Assembly (NCBI GenBank): GCA_040544425.1
Contig: JBEONO010000019.1
Coordinates: 10,206 to 74,205 of the forward strand
DNA length: 64,000 nucleotides
Origin: Solimicrobium sp040544425
GTDB taxonomy: Bacteria > Pseudomonadota > Gammaproteobacteria > Burkholderiales > Burkholderiaceae_D
Direction of reading: 5' to 3'
Part shown: positions 1 to 8,487 of the stretch, one piece after another
Layout: each line of letters begins with the position of its first letter
Numbering within the stretch: the first letter of the stretch is position 1
Made by a program: the position numbers and the translations under genes
The notes under the pieces: generated by a model
Told to the model about the DNA's origin: nothing
Database searches by the model: none
The model's input: only the letters and a program-made list of their open reading frames with translations

Positions 1-42
1 GCCATCTTCGGTGCAATTTACAACAACTGGGCCGAGGAATAA
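1..42 (+). CDS. 3' end of an unidentified gene
   Basis: An open frame enters from the left edge and ends at TAA, encoding a 13-residue tail (AIFGAIYNNWAEE). It is too short to identify. The frame is inferred only from the absence of stops and from the gap that follows before the next gene. Confidence 0.3.
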   Translation, partial: AIFGAIYNNWAEE

Positions 43-230
43 TTTTCCCTGTGGGAGCGCGCGGGCGGGGGTCCAATCCCAGTCCACAGATTCATTGACA
101 CCCGATCGCCGGAAAGTCACAATCGGCACCGGTTGGCCGACCAGTTCGCCTTATTTGGATTGCCTATATGAAAACAGGAATGACTGAACTTTTTAATAAC
201 CAATGCTCCGGCATTTTGAAGGGTTGATTG

Positions 231-920
231 ATGAACCATGCGCAGACCTTGAAACTCATCCTTGCCGCAGCCATCAGCGTTGCAGCATTCTGTGCTCACG
301 CCGAACCGGCGGTCATTGACCAACTGATCAGATTCAAGCAAATCACAGAGGGCGTGAACAAGTTTGCGCCGTACAAGGTAGCAGTTTCCGAGTATTACCA
401 GCAGAGTGGAAAATTTCCCTCGTCAAACAGCCAGTTGCAGATACCGCCTCCTGAGAAATTTCGTGATGCCATTATCGACAGCCTGAAAATAGAAGGCGAT
501 GGCGTGATCTCGGTCAAGTATGTGAAATTTCCCGATGTTGCCAATGCCTGGATACATCTGGTTCCGGATGTCAGCGCAAACAACTCGATCAACTGGCATT
601 GTGTGAGCAATATTCCGGATATTGAAAAAACGGCGCCGTACTGTCATTTCCATAACCGTTCGGCTGACTCCGATAATCGAATACTTTTAGAGGCGAAAGT
701 GCAGCAGATTGCCAAAGCCGATGTCAAGGTTGCGCAGAAAAAAACTACAGGAAAAGAAGTCGATTGCAAGGCGCTGAAACAGAAGATTGACAACAGCTTA
801 CAATCCCGCGGTATCAAGGATTATCAGTTGACTGTTCTGGCCAATTCAGATGCCAGCACTGGCAGAATTGTGGGACGATGTGACCGGGGTGCGAACAAGA
901 TTGAGTACCTGAAAAAGTAG
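231..920 (+). CDS. secreted protein with pilin-like and DUF1161-like domains
   Basis: The 229-residue product has a clear Sec signal peptide (cleavage after AFCAHA). The middle part (YKVAVSEYYQQSGKFPSSN, about residues 47-65) resembles the region after the N-terminal helix of type IV pilins, but the hydrophobic pilin helix itself is absent. The last ~50 residues, starting at DCKALKQKID and including IVGRCDRG and a final IEYLKK, match the small periplasmic DUF1161 family. The ATG was preferred over the TTG one codon upstream because GAAGGG sits 7 nt before it. It is probably periplasmic. The function is unknown, and the two-domain combination is the notable point. Confidence 0.75.
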   Translation: MNHAQTLKLILAAAISVAAFCAHAEPAVIDQLIRFKQITEGVNKFAPYKVAVSEYYQQSGKFPSSNSQLQIPPPEKFRDAIIDSLKIEGDGVISVKYVKFPDVANAWIHLVPDVSANNSINWHCVSNIPDIEKTAPYCHFHNRSADSDNRILLEAKVQQIAKADVKVAQKKTTGKEVDCKALKQKIDNSLQSRGIKDYQLTVLANSDASTGRIVGRCDRGANKIEYLKK

Positions 921-939
921 GCTGGGTTTTTAACCCAGC
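921..939 (+). terminator. hairpin immediately after the secreted-protein gene
   Basis: Perfect 8-bp arms GCTGGGTT / AACCCAGC around a 3-nt loop begin one base after the stop codon. The T run lies in the loop rather than after the stem, so it is either an atypical terminator or a small repeat hairpin. Confidence 0.5.
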
Positions 940-1013
940 ATCTGTGTTGGGAAGTCTTGAAAAAATATTGTCAACCGTCTACTATGGCCGAGTGATTCAT
1001 TAAGGAGCGACGT

Positions 1014-1244
1014 ATGGAACAACTGAACCGTATCACCCAGCAGCCGGAAGTCATGGGCGGCAAGGCATGCATCCGGGGAATGCGCGTTACTGTCGGAATG
1101 TTGGTTGGACAGATCGGCGCGGGCCACAGCATTGATGAAGTTTTATCTGACTATCCGTATCTGGAACGCGAAGACATTATGCAGGCACTGCGTTACGCGT
1201 CATGGCGCGCTGAAGAACGCGAGGTCGTGTTGACTCCCGTATGA
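1014..1244 (+). CDS. DUF433 family protein, probable antitoxin
   Basis: The 76-residue product carries the DUF433 signature: an N-terminal ITQQPEVMGGKACIRGMRVTV segment followed by a helical part (IDEVLSDYPYLEREDIMQALRYA), a small winged-helix-like fold. Proteins of this family usually sit directly before DUF5615 PIN-like proteins and are taken to be the antitoxin and repressor of the pair. Its stop overlaps the next gene's start as ATGA, so the two are translationally coupled. GGAGCGACGT precedes the ATG. Confidence 0.85.
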   Translation: MEQLNRITQQPEVMGGKACIRGMRVTVGMLVGQIGAGHSIDEVLSDYPYLEREDIMQALRYASWRAEEREVVLTPV

Positions 1245-1630
1245 AATTGATTATTGATATGAACCTGTCGCCGCGTTGGATAGCGGCTTTGGTCAATGCA
1301 GGAATTGAAGCGACGCACTGGTCGCTTCTCGGAGCAAGTAACGCATCGGATTTTGAAATCATGACGTTTGCCCAATTGAATGACTATATTGTGTTAACCC
1401 ATGATCTTGACTTTGGCGCGATTCTCGCTGCCACCCACGGTGAAAAACCAAGTGTCGTGCAAATTCGTTCTGATGATGTCAGTCCAGATGTAATCGGCAT
1501 ACCGGTCGTCGCTGCTCTGTTCCAAATGGCTTCAGAGCTAGAAAAAGGCGCACTACTGACTGTTGAACCAAATCGAACCAGGATGCGCCTGCTGCCGTTG
1601 CATTCGAACACAGGGAAGTCAGAGAATTAA
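1241..1630 (+). CDS. DUF5615 PIN-like protein, probable toxin
   Basis: The 129-residue product begins MKLIIDMNLSPRW and contains LTHDLDFGAIL, the conserved acidic positions of the DUF5615 (Mut7-C-like) PIN fold, whose members are presumed ribonucleases. Conserved Asp residues at the start (IIDMN) and middle (THDLDF) would bind the metal. With the overlapping DUF433 gene it forms a recognisable type II-like toxin-antitoxin pair. Toxicity has not been shown for most members, so the role is inferred from family and gene order. Confidence 0.85.
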   Translation: MKLIIDMNLSPRWIAALVNAGIEATHWSLLGASNASDFEIMTFAQLNDYIVLTHDLDFGAILAATHGEKPSVVQIRSDDVSPDVIGIPVVAALFQMASELEKGALLTVEPNRTRMRLLPLHSNTGKSEN

Positions 1631-1639
1631 TCTGCCAAA

Positions 1640-2368
1640 TCAAAACTGCGTCGTCAAAGTCGTCAACCATGCCGGCGTAATATTTACCAGCCACGCCTCC
1701 AGGTGCCTGTCCAGACCCGACAGAATCAGCGCAGCGATCAAGATCATGAATCCACCGAAGATCAGCTTGCCGTTCTTCCCGGCCTGCATCAGTCTGCCGC
1801 GCATTTTTTGCATCGCCGAGCGCGACATATATGCCAGGACCACAATCGGCAGCGCAGCGCCCAGACCAAACACTGCCATCAGCAAGCCAACCTGAAACAG
1901 GTCGGTACCCTGGCTGGCAAGCACAATCGCCGCACCCAGAGTCGGGCCGACGCAAGGGCTCCACACCACCCCCAACACCAGGCCGATGACAAATTGTCCG
2001 GACATGCCATCCAGATGCAGGCGGTTGAGCAGACTGTTACCTGCATCGCCAATACCGGAAGTTGCCGTGGCAAAGCGTTGCTGCAATGATGAGGACATCA
2101 GCACCACGCCGAGCAGCCCCAGGATGATTGCGCCGATCAGTCGAAATACCTCGGTGTCGGTGCCCAGCGCTGCGCCTGCCCAGGCCAGCGTGGTGCCAAT
2201 CACTCCGTAGGAGATAGCCAGTCCACCGGCCAACGCCAGAGGTGCATGACGATGGCTGTTGCTGGCCGATCCCAACAAAATGGGAATGATCGGCAATACA
2301 CATGGCGACAGGGTTGACAGCGTACCGGCCAACAGGCCGAAGCCATAAGAAGCGAGTCCAAATGCCAT
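1640..2368 (-). CDS. CcdA-type thiol-disulfide transporter
   Basis: This 242-residue protein has about six membrane helices. It carries the two CcdA/DsbD-beta motifs, LSPCVLPIIPILL near the N terminus and SPCVGPTLGAAI in the middle, each with one redox Cys. The family moves reducing equivalents from cytoplasmic thioredoxin across the inner membrane to periplasmic acceptors, for cytochrome c maturation or disulfide reduction. It lies 3 nt downstream of a secreted thioredoxin gene, its probable partner. It could serve cytochrome c assembly or an oxidative-stress repair path; the sequence does not decide. Confidence 0.9.
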   Translation of the reverse strand: MAFGLASYGFGLLAGTLSTLSPCVLPIIPILLGSASNSHRHAPLALAGGLAISYGVIGTTLAWAGAALGTDTEVFRLIGAIILGLLGVVLMSSSLQQRFATATSGIGDAGNSLLNRLHLDGMSGQFVIGLVLGVVWSPCVGPTLGAAIVLASQGTDLFQVGLLMAVFGLGAALPIVVLAYMSRSAMQKMRGRLMQAGKNGKLIFGGFMILIAALILSGLDRHLEAWLVNITPAWLTTLTTQF

Positions 2369-2371
2369 GAT

Positions 2372-2758
2372 TTAATTCACCGTCTTTTTGATCAGCGCTT
2401 CAATCCCGGCGCGGGTCGTGTCACCGATCGAACGATCGACTTCCTTGGCGGCTTTATAGGCAATCAAGGTACTTTGTTTATTGACATGAAATTTTTTCAG
2501 TAAAGCCTGATCGCCATCAAAGTCGACCACCAGAGTCGTGACATTATTGTAAGCAGGCTGCTTCATCAATTCTTCAATGATCGGCTTTTGAGCGCGGCAG
2601 GTCGGGCACCAGTCGGCATGAACCGAAATGAGTACCGGTTTGCCTGCCGCGTTCAAGGCGTCAAACTGCGCCTGGTTGTAGGGCTTGATCTCACCGGCCA
2701 GCGCGAATGAAAAACACAGGGAGAGGAGGGTGAGCATTGCTGTTTTAATCAGGTTCAT
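2372..2758 (-). CDS. periplasmic thioredoxin-family protein
   Basis: The 128-residue product has a signal peptide (LLSLCFSFALA) followed by a thioredoxin fold with the active site ADWCPTCRAQKP. The later segment QSTLIAYKAAKEV replaces the usual cis-Pro loop region. The CPTC dithiol and the export signal suggest a periplasmic reductase fed by the CcdA protein encoded immediately downstream; the two genes are clearly one operon. It is about the normal length for such partners. Confidence 0.88.
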   Translation of the reverse strand: MNLIKTAMLTLLSLCFSFALAGEIKPYNQAQFDALNAAGKPVLISVHADWCPTCRAQKPIIEELMKQPAYNNVTTLVVDFDGDQALLKKFHVNKQSTLIAYKAAKEVDRSIGDTTRAGIEALIKKTVN

Positions 2759-2778
2759 GTTGGCATTCCTTTATGTAA

Positions 2779-2826
2779 AAGTTGAAAAAAGCGTTGAAAA
2801 AAGCGTTGAAAAAAGCGTTGAAAAAA
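2779..2826 (+). repeat. 12-bp tandem repeat upstream of the thioredoxin gene
   Basis: Three exact copies of GCGTTGAAAAAA are preceded by a partial copy (GTTGAAAAAA). They lie 20 nt upstream of the thioredoxin-ccdA operon and about 80 nt before the divergent GST gene, so copy number could alter promoter spacing. The phased A-tracts repeat every 12 bp, close to a helical turn, which would favour bent DNA. Confidence 0.8.
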
Positions 2827-2908
2827 GTTCGGGTTAATCTTTAGTCGGGGCCAGGCTTCCATCCTTACAAAAAAGATTCAACACCGCAAACACCACCAGG
2901 GAAGTTCA

Positions 2909-3637
2909 ATGACCTACAAATTATTTTATTGGCCAGGCATACAGGGCCGGGGCGAGTTTATCCGGCTGGCGCTGGAAGAGGGCGGCGCACAATACATCGA
3001 TGTGGCGCGCCGTGCCGAGAGCAGTGGCATGGGGGTTGCTGCGCTGCTGGCGATGATGGACGGCGACAGCGCCGGGCGGCCACCATTTGCACCGCCGTTT
3101 TTGCAGTCCGGTGAGCTGGTCATCGCCCAGACCGCGAATATCCTGCAGTACCTCGGTCCGCGCCTGGGACTGGTCAGCGCAGAGCTGGCCACCCAGATCT
3201 GGACCAATCAATTGCAGTTGACGGTCACCGATCTGGTCGCCGAAGTGCACGATACCCACCACCCGATTGCGGGCAGCCTGTACTACAAGGATCAAAAGCC
3301 GGAGGCAAAGCGCCGTACTGCCGACTTTATCCACACGCGCATCCCGAAGTTTCTGGGCTATTTCGAGCGCATCCTGGGCTGCAATCAGTCCGGCAACCAG
3401 TTCATGGTCGGCGCGCAGTTGTCGTATGTGGATCTGTCGATGTTTCAGATTGTTGAAGGTCTGTCTTACGCCTTTCCGAAAGCGATGAACAGGCTGGCGC
3501 CGGACATCCCGCAGCTGTTGGCCTTGCGCGACCTGGTGGCGCAACGCCCGCGCATCAAACGCTATCTGAAATCAGCGCGGCGACTGCCATTCAATACCGA
3601 TGGCATCTTCCGGCACTATCGCGAGCTGAACTTATGA
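2909..3637 (+). CDS. glutathione S-transferase family protein
   Basis: This 242-residue cytoplasmic protein has an N-terminal thioredoxin-like GST domain (KLFYWPGIQGRGEFIRLALEEG, then PPFLQSGELVIAQTANILQYL with the glutathione-contact region). An all-helical C-terminal domain ends SYVDLSMFQIVEGL. It resembles the sigma/mu-like bacterial GSTs annotated as glutathione S-transferase-like, in which the N-terminal Tyr (KLFYWPG) can activate glutathione. GGAAG lies 8 nt before the ATG. It is monocistronic, and its stop codon abuts that of the convergent GGDEF-EAL gene. The substrate is unknown. Confidence 0.85.
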   Translation: MTYKLFYWPGIQGRGEFIRLALEEGGAQYIDVARRAESSGMGVAALLAMMDGDSAGRPPFAPPFLQSGELVIAQTANILQYLGPRLGLVSAELATQIWTNQLQLTVTDLVAEVHDTHHPIAGSLYYKDQKPEAKRRTADFIHTRIPKFLGYFERILGCNQSGNQFMVGAQLSYVDLSMFQIVEGLSYAFPKAMNRLAPDIPQLLALRDLVAQRPRIKRYLKSARRLPFNTDGIFRHYRELNL

Positions 3638-6628
3638 TCACCGGTACTGCGCCAGAAACTGCTCAAAATCCGGCAGCGCCAGCGGTTTGCTGAACAGGAA
3701 GCCTTGATATTCATGGCAACCGTGCTCAAACAAAAACTGACGCTGCTCAATCGTTTCCACGCCCTCGGCAATCACCGACAGGCCAAGGCTTTTGCCCAGC
3801 GAAATGATTGATTGCGCGATCACCGCGTCGTCGGGATCAGTCAGCACATCGCGAACAAACGAGCGGTCGATTTTGAGTTGATCGAGCGGCAGACGTTTCA
3901 GGTAGGACAGCGACGAATAGCCGGTGCCGAAATCGTCCAGCGCAAATTGAATGCCATGTGATTTGAGCGCCGTCATTTTGCCGATCACATCATCGACATT
4001 GTCGAGCAACATAGTCTCGGTCAGCTCCAATTTGAGCTTGCGCGGATTTGCACCGGTTGCGTCGATGATCTGCAAGACCTGTTCAACAAAATCGGCCTGC
4101 TTGAACTGGCGCGAGCTGACGTTGACCGCGATCGTGATGTCGCTGGCAATGGCGTGATCGACCCACGCCACCAGCTGCGTGCAGGCCTGTTTCAGCACCC
4201 ATGCACCCAGATGCAGAATCAGGCCAGTCTCTTCGGCCAGTCCGATGAAATCGGCCGGACTGACCAGACCGCGGCGCGGATGCTGCCAGCGCACCAGACT
4301 TTCGACACCAAACAATTTTCCCTGGGCATCGATCTGTGGCTGATAGTGCAGTAAAAACTGCTGTTCCAAAATGCCTTTTCTGATTTCACTTTCCAGACCG
4401 GCGCGCCTGGTTGCAGCGGCCTGCATTTCCACATCAAAAAAGCGCAAGGTATTGCGGCCTGCCAGTTTGGCCTGATACATGGCCAGGTCCGCCTGTTTTA
4501 ATAATTCATCGACCGCGACCGTGTGAATGCCAAACATGGTGATGCCAATACTGCCGGTGGTGTGATATTCCTTTTGGCCCAGCAGGTAGGTCTGATTGAT
4601 GGCCAGCAAAACCTTGCTGCCCAGCGCCTTGGCATGCGCCAGTGCCTCGTCAAGTTGCGCCGGCAGACCTTCGAGAATGATCACGAATTCATCCCCGCCC
4701 AGGCGCGCTACGGTATCGGAATCACGCACGCAGCTGGTCAGGATAGGCGCGACCTGCTGCAATAACTGGTCGCCCATTTCGTGACCACTGGTATCGTTGA
4801 TCGATTTGAAATTATCCAGATCAATAAACAGCACTGCGCCCATGCCATGTACCCGGTGCGCCGATTTGAGTGCCTGTTGCAACCGCTCGTAGAGCAGGCG
4901 GCGATTGGGCAGTCTGGTGAGTACATCGTAAAACGCCAGATGGCGGATTTCATCCTCGGAGGCTTTGCGGTTGGTGATATCGGTAATAGTGCCGACAAAG
5001 CCGTTGACCTTGCCGTTCTCGTCCCGGGTTGCCACTGCCTGACCCAATACCCACCGAATCTTGCCGCCGGGTTGCTGCATGCGGAATTCAAGATTGAAGG
5101 GGCGTCGCTCCAGAAAGGACATGTTTTTTTCAGATTCGGCCAGCATTAAATCATCCCGATGAATACCGATATTCCAGTTTTTTCCCAGGGCCTGCTCGCC
5201 AGGAATTCCGGTGATATCTGACCAGCACTGATTCACAAACACCAGTTTGCGATTGGCATCGGTGCGGATGATGGCGACTGGATTGACGACTGCCAGGGTC
5301 TGGAAAAAATTTTCGCTCGACTGCAATTCCTGTTTGGTCTGATGGTGGGTGGTGATATCGCGGGCAATCCCCAGCACCCCGATCAAGTCGCCCTTCGAAT
5401 CAATCACCGGGGTCTTGATGGTTTCGACCAGACACTTCGACTGATCGCTGGCAAACGTAATCCATTCCTCGTTGACCGTTGGTGCGCCAGCCTGCATGGC
5501 TTTCTGATCGTTTCTCCTGAACGAATCGGCCAGCTCCCGGTCGACAAAATCGTAATCGGTTTTGCCGATAATATCGGCTTCCTTCTTGCCGAAAAATTGT
5601 TCGAACCGGGGATTGCAGGACAGATACACTCCATCCTTGTCTTTCAGCCAGATCATATCTGGAATGGTTTTGACCAGGGTACGCAACTGGCTGCGCTCGG
5701 TGTAGAGCTGTTCGGTGCGTTGACGTACGAGACGGCGCAGGGTCAACCCCCACAGCGACAGCAGGCCGGCCAGCGCAGCGATGCCCGACAGGGCATATAC
5801 CAGGTAACGGCTGTACGGGTACAGGTTGAGCGGTGTCCCCATCCATTTTTCATCAATGGCTTTGAGTTCCTCCGCGCTCATGGCGGAAAAGCCGCGCTGC
5901 AAGAGACTCATTGTCCTGGTATCGCCCTTATGCACGGCGCGATGAAACGCGCCTTCATACAATTTGAACGCCTTGTTGAATTTGACCTCGGCGTTGTTCC
6001 GATAAAGCAGGTAATTGGCCGGTGGCTCATCCAGACAGAACACTTTGGCCCCACCCTCGGTAGCCCCCTTGATCAGGGTTTCATAATTGGGGTAAGTCTC
6101 CAGCGTGTTGATCCCGGCCTCCTGCAACTTTCCGATACAGGAATCGCCTTCCTTGACCGCGACCAGAAATCCCTTCAAGGTATTCAGATCGCTGATGCCG
6201 CCGATCCCAAGGTGCACATAGATCGAGACCGGGATATCGACGTAGGAGGGCATGAAATCCAGGGTTTTTTCGCGCTCCCTGGTCTGAAATATGGTATCGA
6301 TCACATCGACCCGGCCGGCATCCATGTTTTGCCTGGCCAGATTCCAGTCAGTGGCGACCAGTTCAACCGACACCCCGGTTTTGGTTGCCCATAATTTCCA
6401 GACATCGACCAGGTAGCCGGTCAGCGCACCGTTCGAATCCCGGAAGATATACGGTGGATAGTCGTCATCCATCGCAACTCTTAATTTTGCTGGGGTCTGG
6501 TCGGCAGCCGGAACCTGAGACGGGGCCAGCCCCAAAGCGAGCGCCAGACAGCCTAGGCCTGACCACCGGCGCAGCATTGAAAGCAGGTTAAACGAATGCA
6601 GGGTTGAATTTATTGTCAATTTAGACAC
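3638..6628 (-). CDS. SBP-PAS-PAS-GGDEF-EAL c-di-GMP signalling protein
   Basis: This 996-residue inner-membrane protein has five parts in order: a signal-like N terminus; a periplasmic solute-binding family 3 domain (from about KLRVAMDDDYPPYIF); a membrane helix near residue 275-295; two PAS domains (SQLRTLVKTIPDMIWLKD and FFQTLAVVNPVAIIRTD); then GGDEF and EAL. The GGDEF site is intact (RLGGDEF). The EAL domain keeps DDFGTGYSSL and IAEGVET, but the signature itself reads ESL (GVESLVRW). It probably links binding of an amino-acid-like ligand to synthesis or breakdown of c-di-GMP. The gene stands alone. Confidence 0.92.
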   Translation of the reverse strand: MSKLTINSTLHSFNLLSMLRRWSGLGCLALALGLAPSQVPAADQTPAKLRVAMDDDYPPYIFRDSNGALTGYLVDVWKLWATKTGVSVELVATDWNLARQNMDAGRVDVIDTIFQTREREKTLDFMPSYVDIPVSIYVHLGIGGISDLNTLKGFLVAVKEGDSCIGKLQEAGINTLETYPNYETLIKGATEGGAKVFCLDEPPANYLLYRNNAEVKFNKAFKLYEGAFHRAVHKGDTRTMSLLQRGFSAMSAEELKAIDEKWMGTPLNLYPYSRYLVYALSGIAALAGLLSLWGLTLRRLVRQRTEQLYTERSQLRTLVKTIPDMIWLKDKDGVYLSCNPRFEQFFGKKEADIIGKTDYDFVDRELADSFRRNDQKAMQAGAPTVNEEWITFASDQSKCLVETIKTPVIDSKGDLIGVLGIARDITTHHQTKQELQSSENFFQTLAVVNPVAIIRTDANRKLVFVNQCWSDITGIPGEQALGKNWNIGIHRDDLMLAESEKNMSFLERRPFNLEFRMQQPGGKIRWVLGQAVATRDENGKVNGFVGTITDITNRKASEDEIRHLAFYDVLTRLPNRRLLYERLQQALKSAHRVHGMGAVLFIDLDNFKSINDTSGHEMGDQLLQQVAPILTSCVRDSDTVARLGGDEFVIILEGLPAQLDEALAHAKALGSKVLLAINQTYLLGQKEYHTTGSIGITMFGIHTVAVDELLKQADLAMYQAKLAGRNTLRFFDVEMQAAATRRAGLESEIRKGILEQQFLLHYQPQIDAQGKLFGVESLVRWQHPRRGLVSPADFIGLAEETGLILHLGAWVLKQACTQLVAWVDHAIASDITIAVNVSSRQFKQADFVEQVLQIIDATGANPRKLKLELTETMLLDNVDDVIGKMTALKSHGIQFALDDFGTGYSSLSYLKRLPLDQLKIDRSFVRDVLTDPDDAVIAQSIISLGKSLGLSVIAEGVETIEQRQFLFEHGCHEYQGFLFSKPLALPDFEQFLAQYR

Positions 6629-6670
6629 CGTACTGATACTCCAGAATTATTTCATTTTTTATGCCCCCCC

Positions 6671-6926
6671 CGTCGTTCCCGCGGCTTTAGGCTGAAAAGC
6701 CTTTGGACGCTAAGGAAACTTCCCTTGCAAGGGAAGTTCGTTCCGCAGGCGCACTGCATGCAGTGCGCAACCCCTGCTACACCGGGAACCCAGTGGCGTA
6801 CGCTCTGACTCGCAACCAAACGACGCTAGGTTCCCGCCTAAAGCCGCGGGAACGACGGGGTCGCCTAGACGGGGTCGCCTAGACGGGGTCGCCGAGACGG
6901 GGTCGCCTAGACGGGGTCGCCTGGAC
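6671..6926 (+). repeat. composite palindrome plus 14-bp tandem repeat, copy A
   Basis: A perfect 22-bp inverted repeat (6671-6692 and 6836-6857, beginning CGTCGTTCCCGCGG) encloses two further perfect palindromes, 22 bp at 6717-6738 and 20 bp at 6749-6768. Five head-to-tail copies of GGGGTCGCC(T/G)(A/G)GAC follow at 6857-6926. A related copy lies at 35853-36004. The GTCGTTCCCGCG / CGCGGGAACGAC stem resembles the dRS3/NEMIS-type short repeats known in betaproteobacteria. The element fills most of the gap between two divergent genes. Confidence 0.85.
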
Positions 6927-7007
6927 GGCGAAACCATATCGCTAAACACCTGGCACTCTCGTTCAAATTAGCCCAATTTTTGTATACCTACAAGAATCTT
7001 TGGATTG

Positions 7008-7021
7008 TTGATATGGATCAA
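7008..7021 (+). promoter_or_regulatory. FNR-type box for the secreted protein-cbpA-cbpM operon
   Basis: TTGATATGGATCAA matches the FNR/ANR consensus TTGAT-N4-ATCAA at 10 of 10 fixed positions. A -10-like CATAGT lies 21 bp downstream (7043-7048), which places the box centre at -41.5 from a start near 7056. This is the class II activator arrangement. Confidence 0.7.
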
Positions 7022-7120
7022 ACAATAAAATGTCTTGGACCGCATAGTCACAAGGTGCCTGTTAGTATCAGACAGTATCAGAGCCGATGCGTCAGATTCC
7101 TTTTCCCTGAGAGGCCAGCC

Positions 7121-7528
7121 GTGAAATTTGTGTGCATTTTTTTATTTACTATTCTGTGCGCCGCCTTGTCCTGTGCCAGTTTCGCAGAGCCGATTGGCCT
7201 GACCCGCCACAGCCAGAACGGGGTGGTGTATGTCAGCGGCGGCGTTGGCGAAGACCAGCAACGGGCGCTGCAGATTATGCGATCGGATTTCAATCTGCAA
7301 CTGATTTTTGCCGCGAAAGGATCCGGCGAATATCTTGCCGATGTCAGCATCCACATCCAAAGCAGGGCGGGGATCAACTTTGTTGACACGATGTCCGAAG
7401 GACCGATTTTTTTAGCGAAGCTGCCGCCGGGGGAATACCAGATCACCGCCCAACATGGCCAGAGCGTGCAGATGAAAATCATCACTGTCGACAGCAACGG
7501 CATCAAAGAATTGAATTACTACTGGTGA
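7121..7528 (+). CDS. small secreted protein of unknown function
   Basis: GTG was chosen as start because GAGAGG lies 6 nt upstream and a signal peptide follows at once (FVCIFLFTILCAALSCASFA). The frame is open for another 47 codons upstream, but that stretch overlaps the presumed promoter. The 135-residue product contains a beta-rich segment with PIFLAKLPPGEYQITAQHGQS, the look of a carboxypeptidase-regulatory-like/transthyretin-type fold, and FLAKLPPG may form the conserved turn. It precedes cbpA by 39 nt and probably shares the FNR-type promoter. The role is unknown. Confidence 0.7.
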   Translation: MKFVCIFLFTILCAALSCASFAEPIGLTRHSQNGVVYVSGGVGEDQQRALQIMRSDFNLQLIFAAKGSGEYLADVSIHIQSRAGINFVDTMSEGPIFLAKLPPGEYQITAQHGQSVQMKIITVDSNGIKELNYYW

Positions 7529-7567
7529 GACCAGCTCTGAAGTTGGATTACGATAAAGGCGATTGTT

Positions 7568-8485
7568 ATGGAGTTCAAAGATTATTATCAGGCCCTGGGT
7601 GTTGCCAAGACGGCGACTCAGGACGAAATCAAGAAGGCCTATCGCAAGCTGGCCAGAAAATTTCACCCGGATGTGAGCAAGGAAAAAAATGCCGAAGCGC
7701 GCATGAAAGAAATCAACGAGGCCTACGCAGCATTGGGGGACGTTGAAAAACGTGCGGCCTACGATCAGGTTGGGGAAGGTTACCAGTCCGGTCAGGAATT
7801 CCGTCCACCGCCGGGCTGGGATGAAGGCTTTGAATTTTCCGGAGCGAACGGCGCGGAGTCGAGCGATTTTTTTGAAAACCTGTTTGGACACATGCGCCAG
7901 CAACGCCGCCAGCAGCAGGCCACTGGTGCCGATCAGCATGCCAAGATTGTTATCGATCTGCAGGATGCCTTTCACGGCACGGTCCGGCAACTGGTACTGC
8001 AGGCACCGCAAGTCGATGCCTCCGGCCATGTCTTCATGCAGGAGCGCAAGCTCGATGTCAAGATCCCGAAAGGGGTCAAGGAAGGTCAGCAGATTCGCCT
8101 GACCGGTCAGGGACAGCCAGGTATGGGTGGCAGCAAGAGCGGTGATTTATATCTGGAAATTCAATTCGCGCCCCAGGATCAGTATCGGGTCGATGGGCGC
8201 GACGTATATCAAAAAACGCCGGTCACTCCATGGGAAGCGGCGCTGGGTGGCGAGATCGATGTGGCGACACCAAGTGGCAAAGTGCAGGTCAACGTTCCTG
8301 CCGGGTCCCAAACCGGACGAAAATTGCGTTTAAAAGGACGCGGCATTCCGGGTAATCCGGCAGGGGATCTGTATCTGCTGCTGGACGTGGTGCTGCCCGT
8401 GGCAAAGACCGACCGGCAGCGTGAGATTTTTCAAATGATGGCTAGCGAGATGGCGTTCAATCCCCGTCAGGGCACAGGAGCATAA
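7568..8485 (+). CDS. cbpA: DnaJ-type co-chaperone, curved-DNA-binding protein CbpA
   Basis: The 305-residue product has an N-terminal J domain (FKDYYQALGV) with intact HPD (ARKFHPDVSKE), a short G/F-poor linker, and the two C-terminal DnaJ substrate domains. There is no cysteine zinc finger, which is typical of CbpA rather than DnaJ. It stimulates DnaK ATPase and can bind curved DNA. The next gene encodes its dedicated modulator CbpM 2 nt downstream, which confirms the assignment. Expression is probably under the FNR-type box upstream of the preceding gene. Confidence 0.93.
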   Translation: MEFKDYYQALGVAKTATQDEIKKAYRKLARKFHPDVSKEKNAEARMKEINEAYAALGDVEKRAAYDQVGEGYQSGQEFRPPPGWDEGFEFSGANGAESSDFFENLFGHMRQQRRQQQATGADQHAKIVIDLQDAFHGTVRQLVLQAPQVDASGHVFMQERKLDVKIPKGVKEGQQIRLTGQGQPGMGGSKSGDLYLEIQFAPQDQYRVDGRDVYQKTPVTPWEAALGGEIDVATPSGKVQVNVPAGSQTGRKLRLKGRGIPGNPAGDLYLLLDVVLPVAKTDRQREIFQMMASEMAFNPRQGTGA

Positions 8486-8487
8486 AC

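Noticed and set aside
5342..6394. 350-codon open frame on the plus strand
   Set aside because: It lies entirely antisense to the SBP-PAS-GGDEF-EAL gene, whose domains are all recognisable; the plus-strand product has no family features.
6857..6926. 14-bp tandem units as a CRISPR or origin iteron array
   Set aside because: No spacers are present; no replication initiator gene or DnaA boxes lie nearby, and the second copy sits in an unrelated context.
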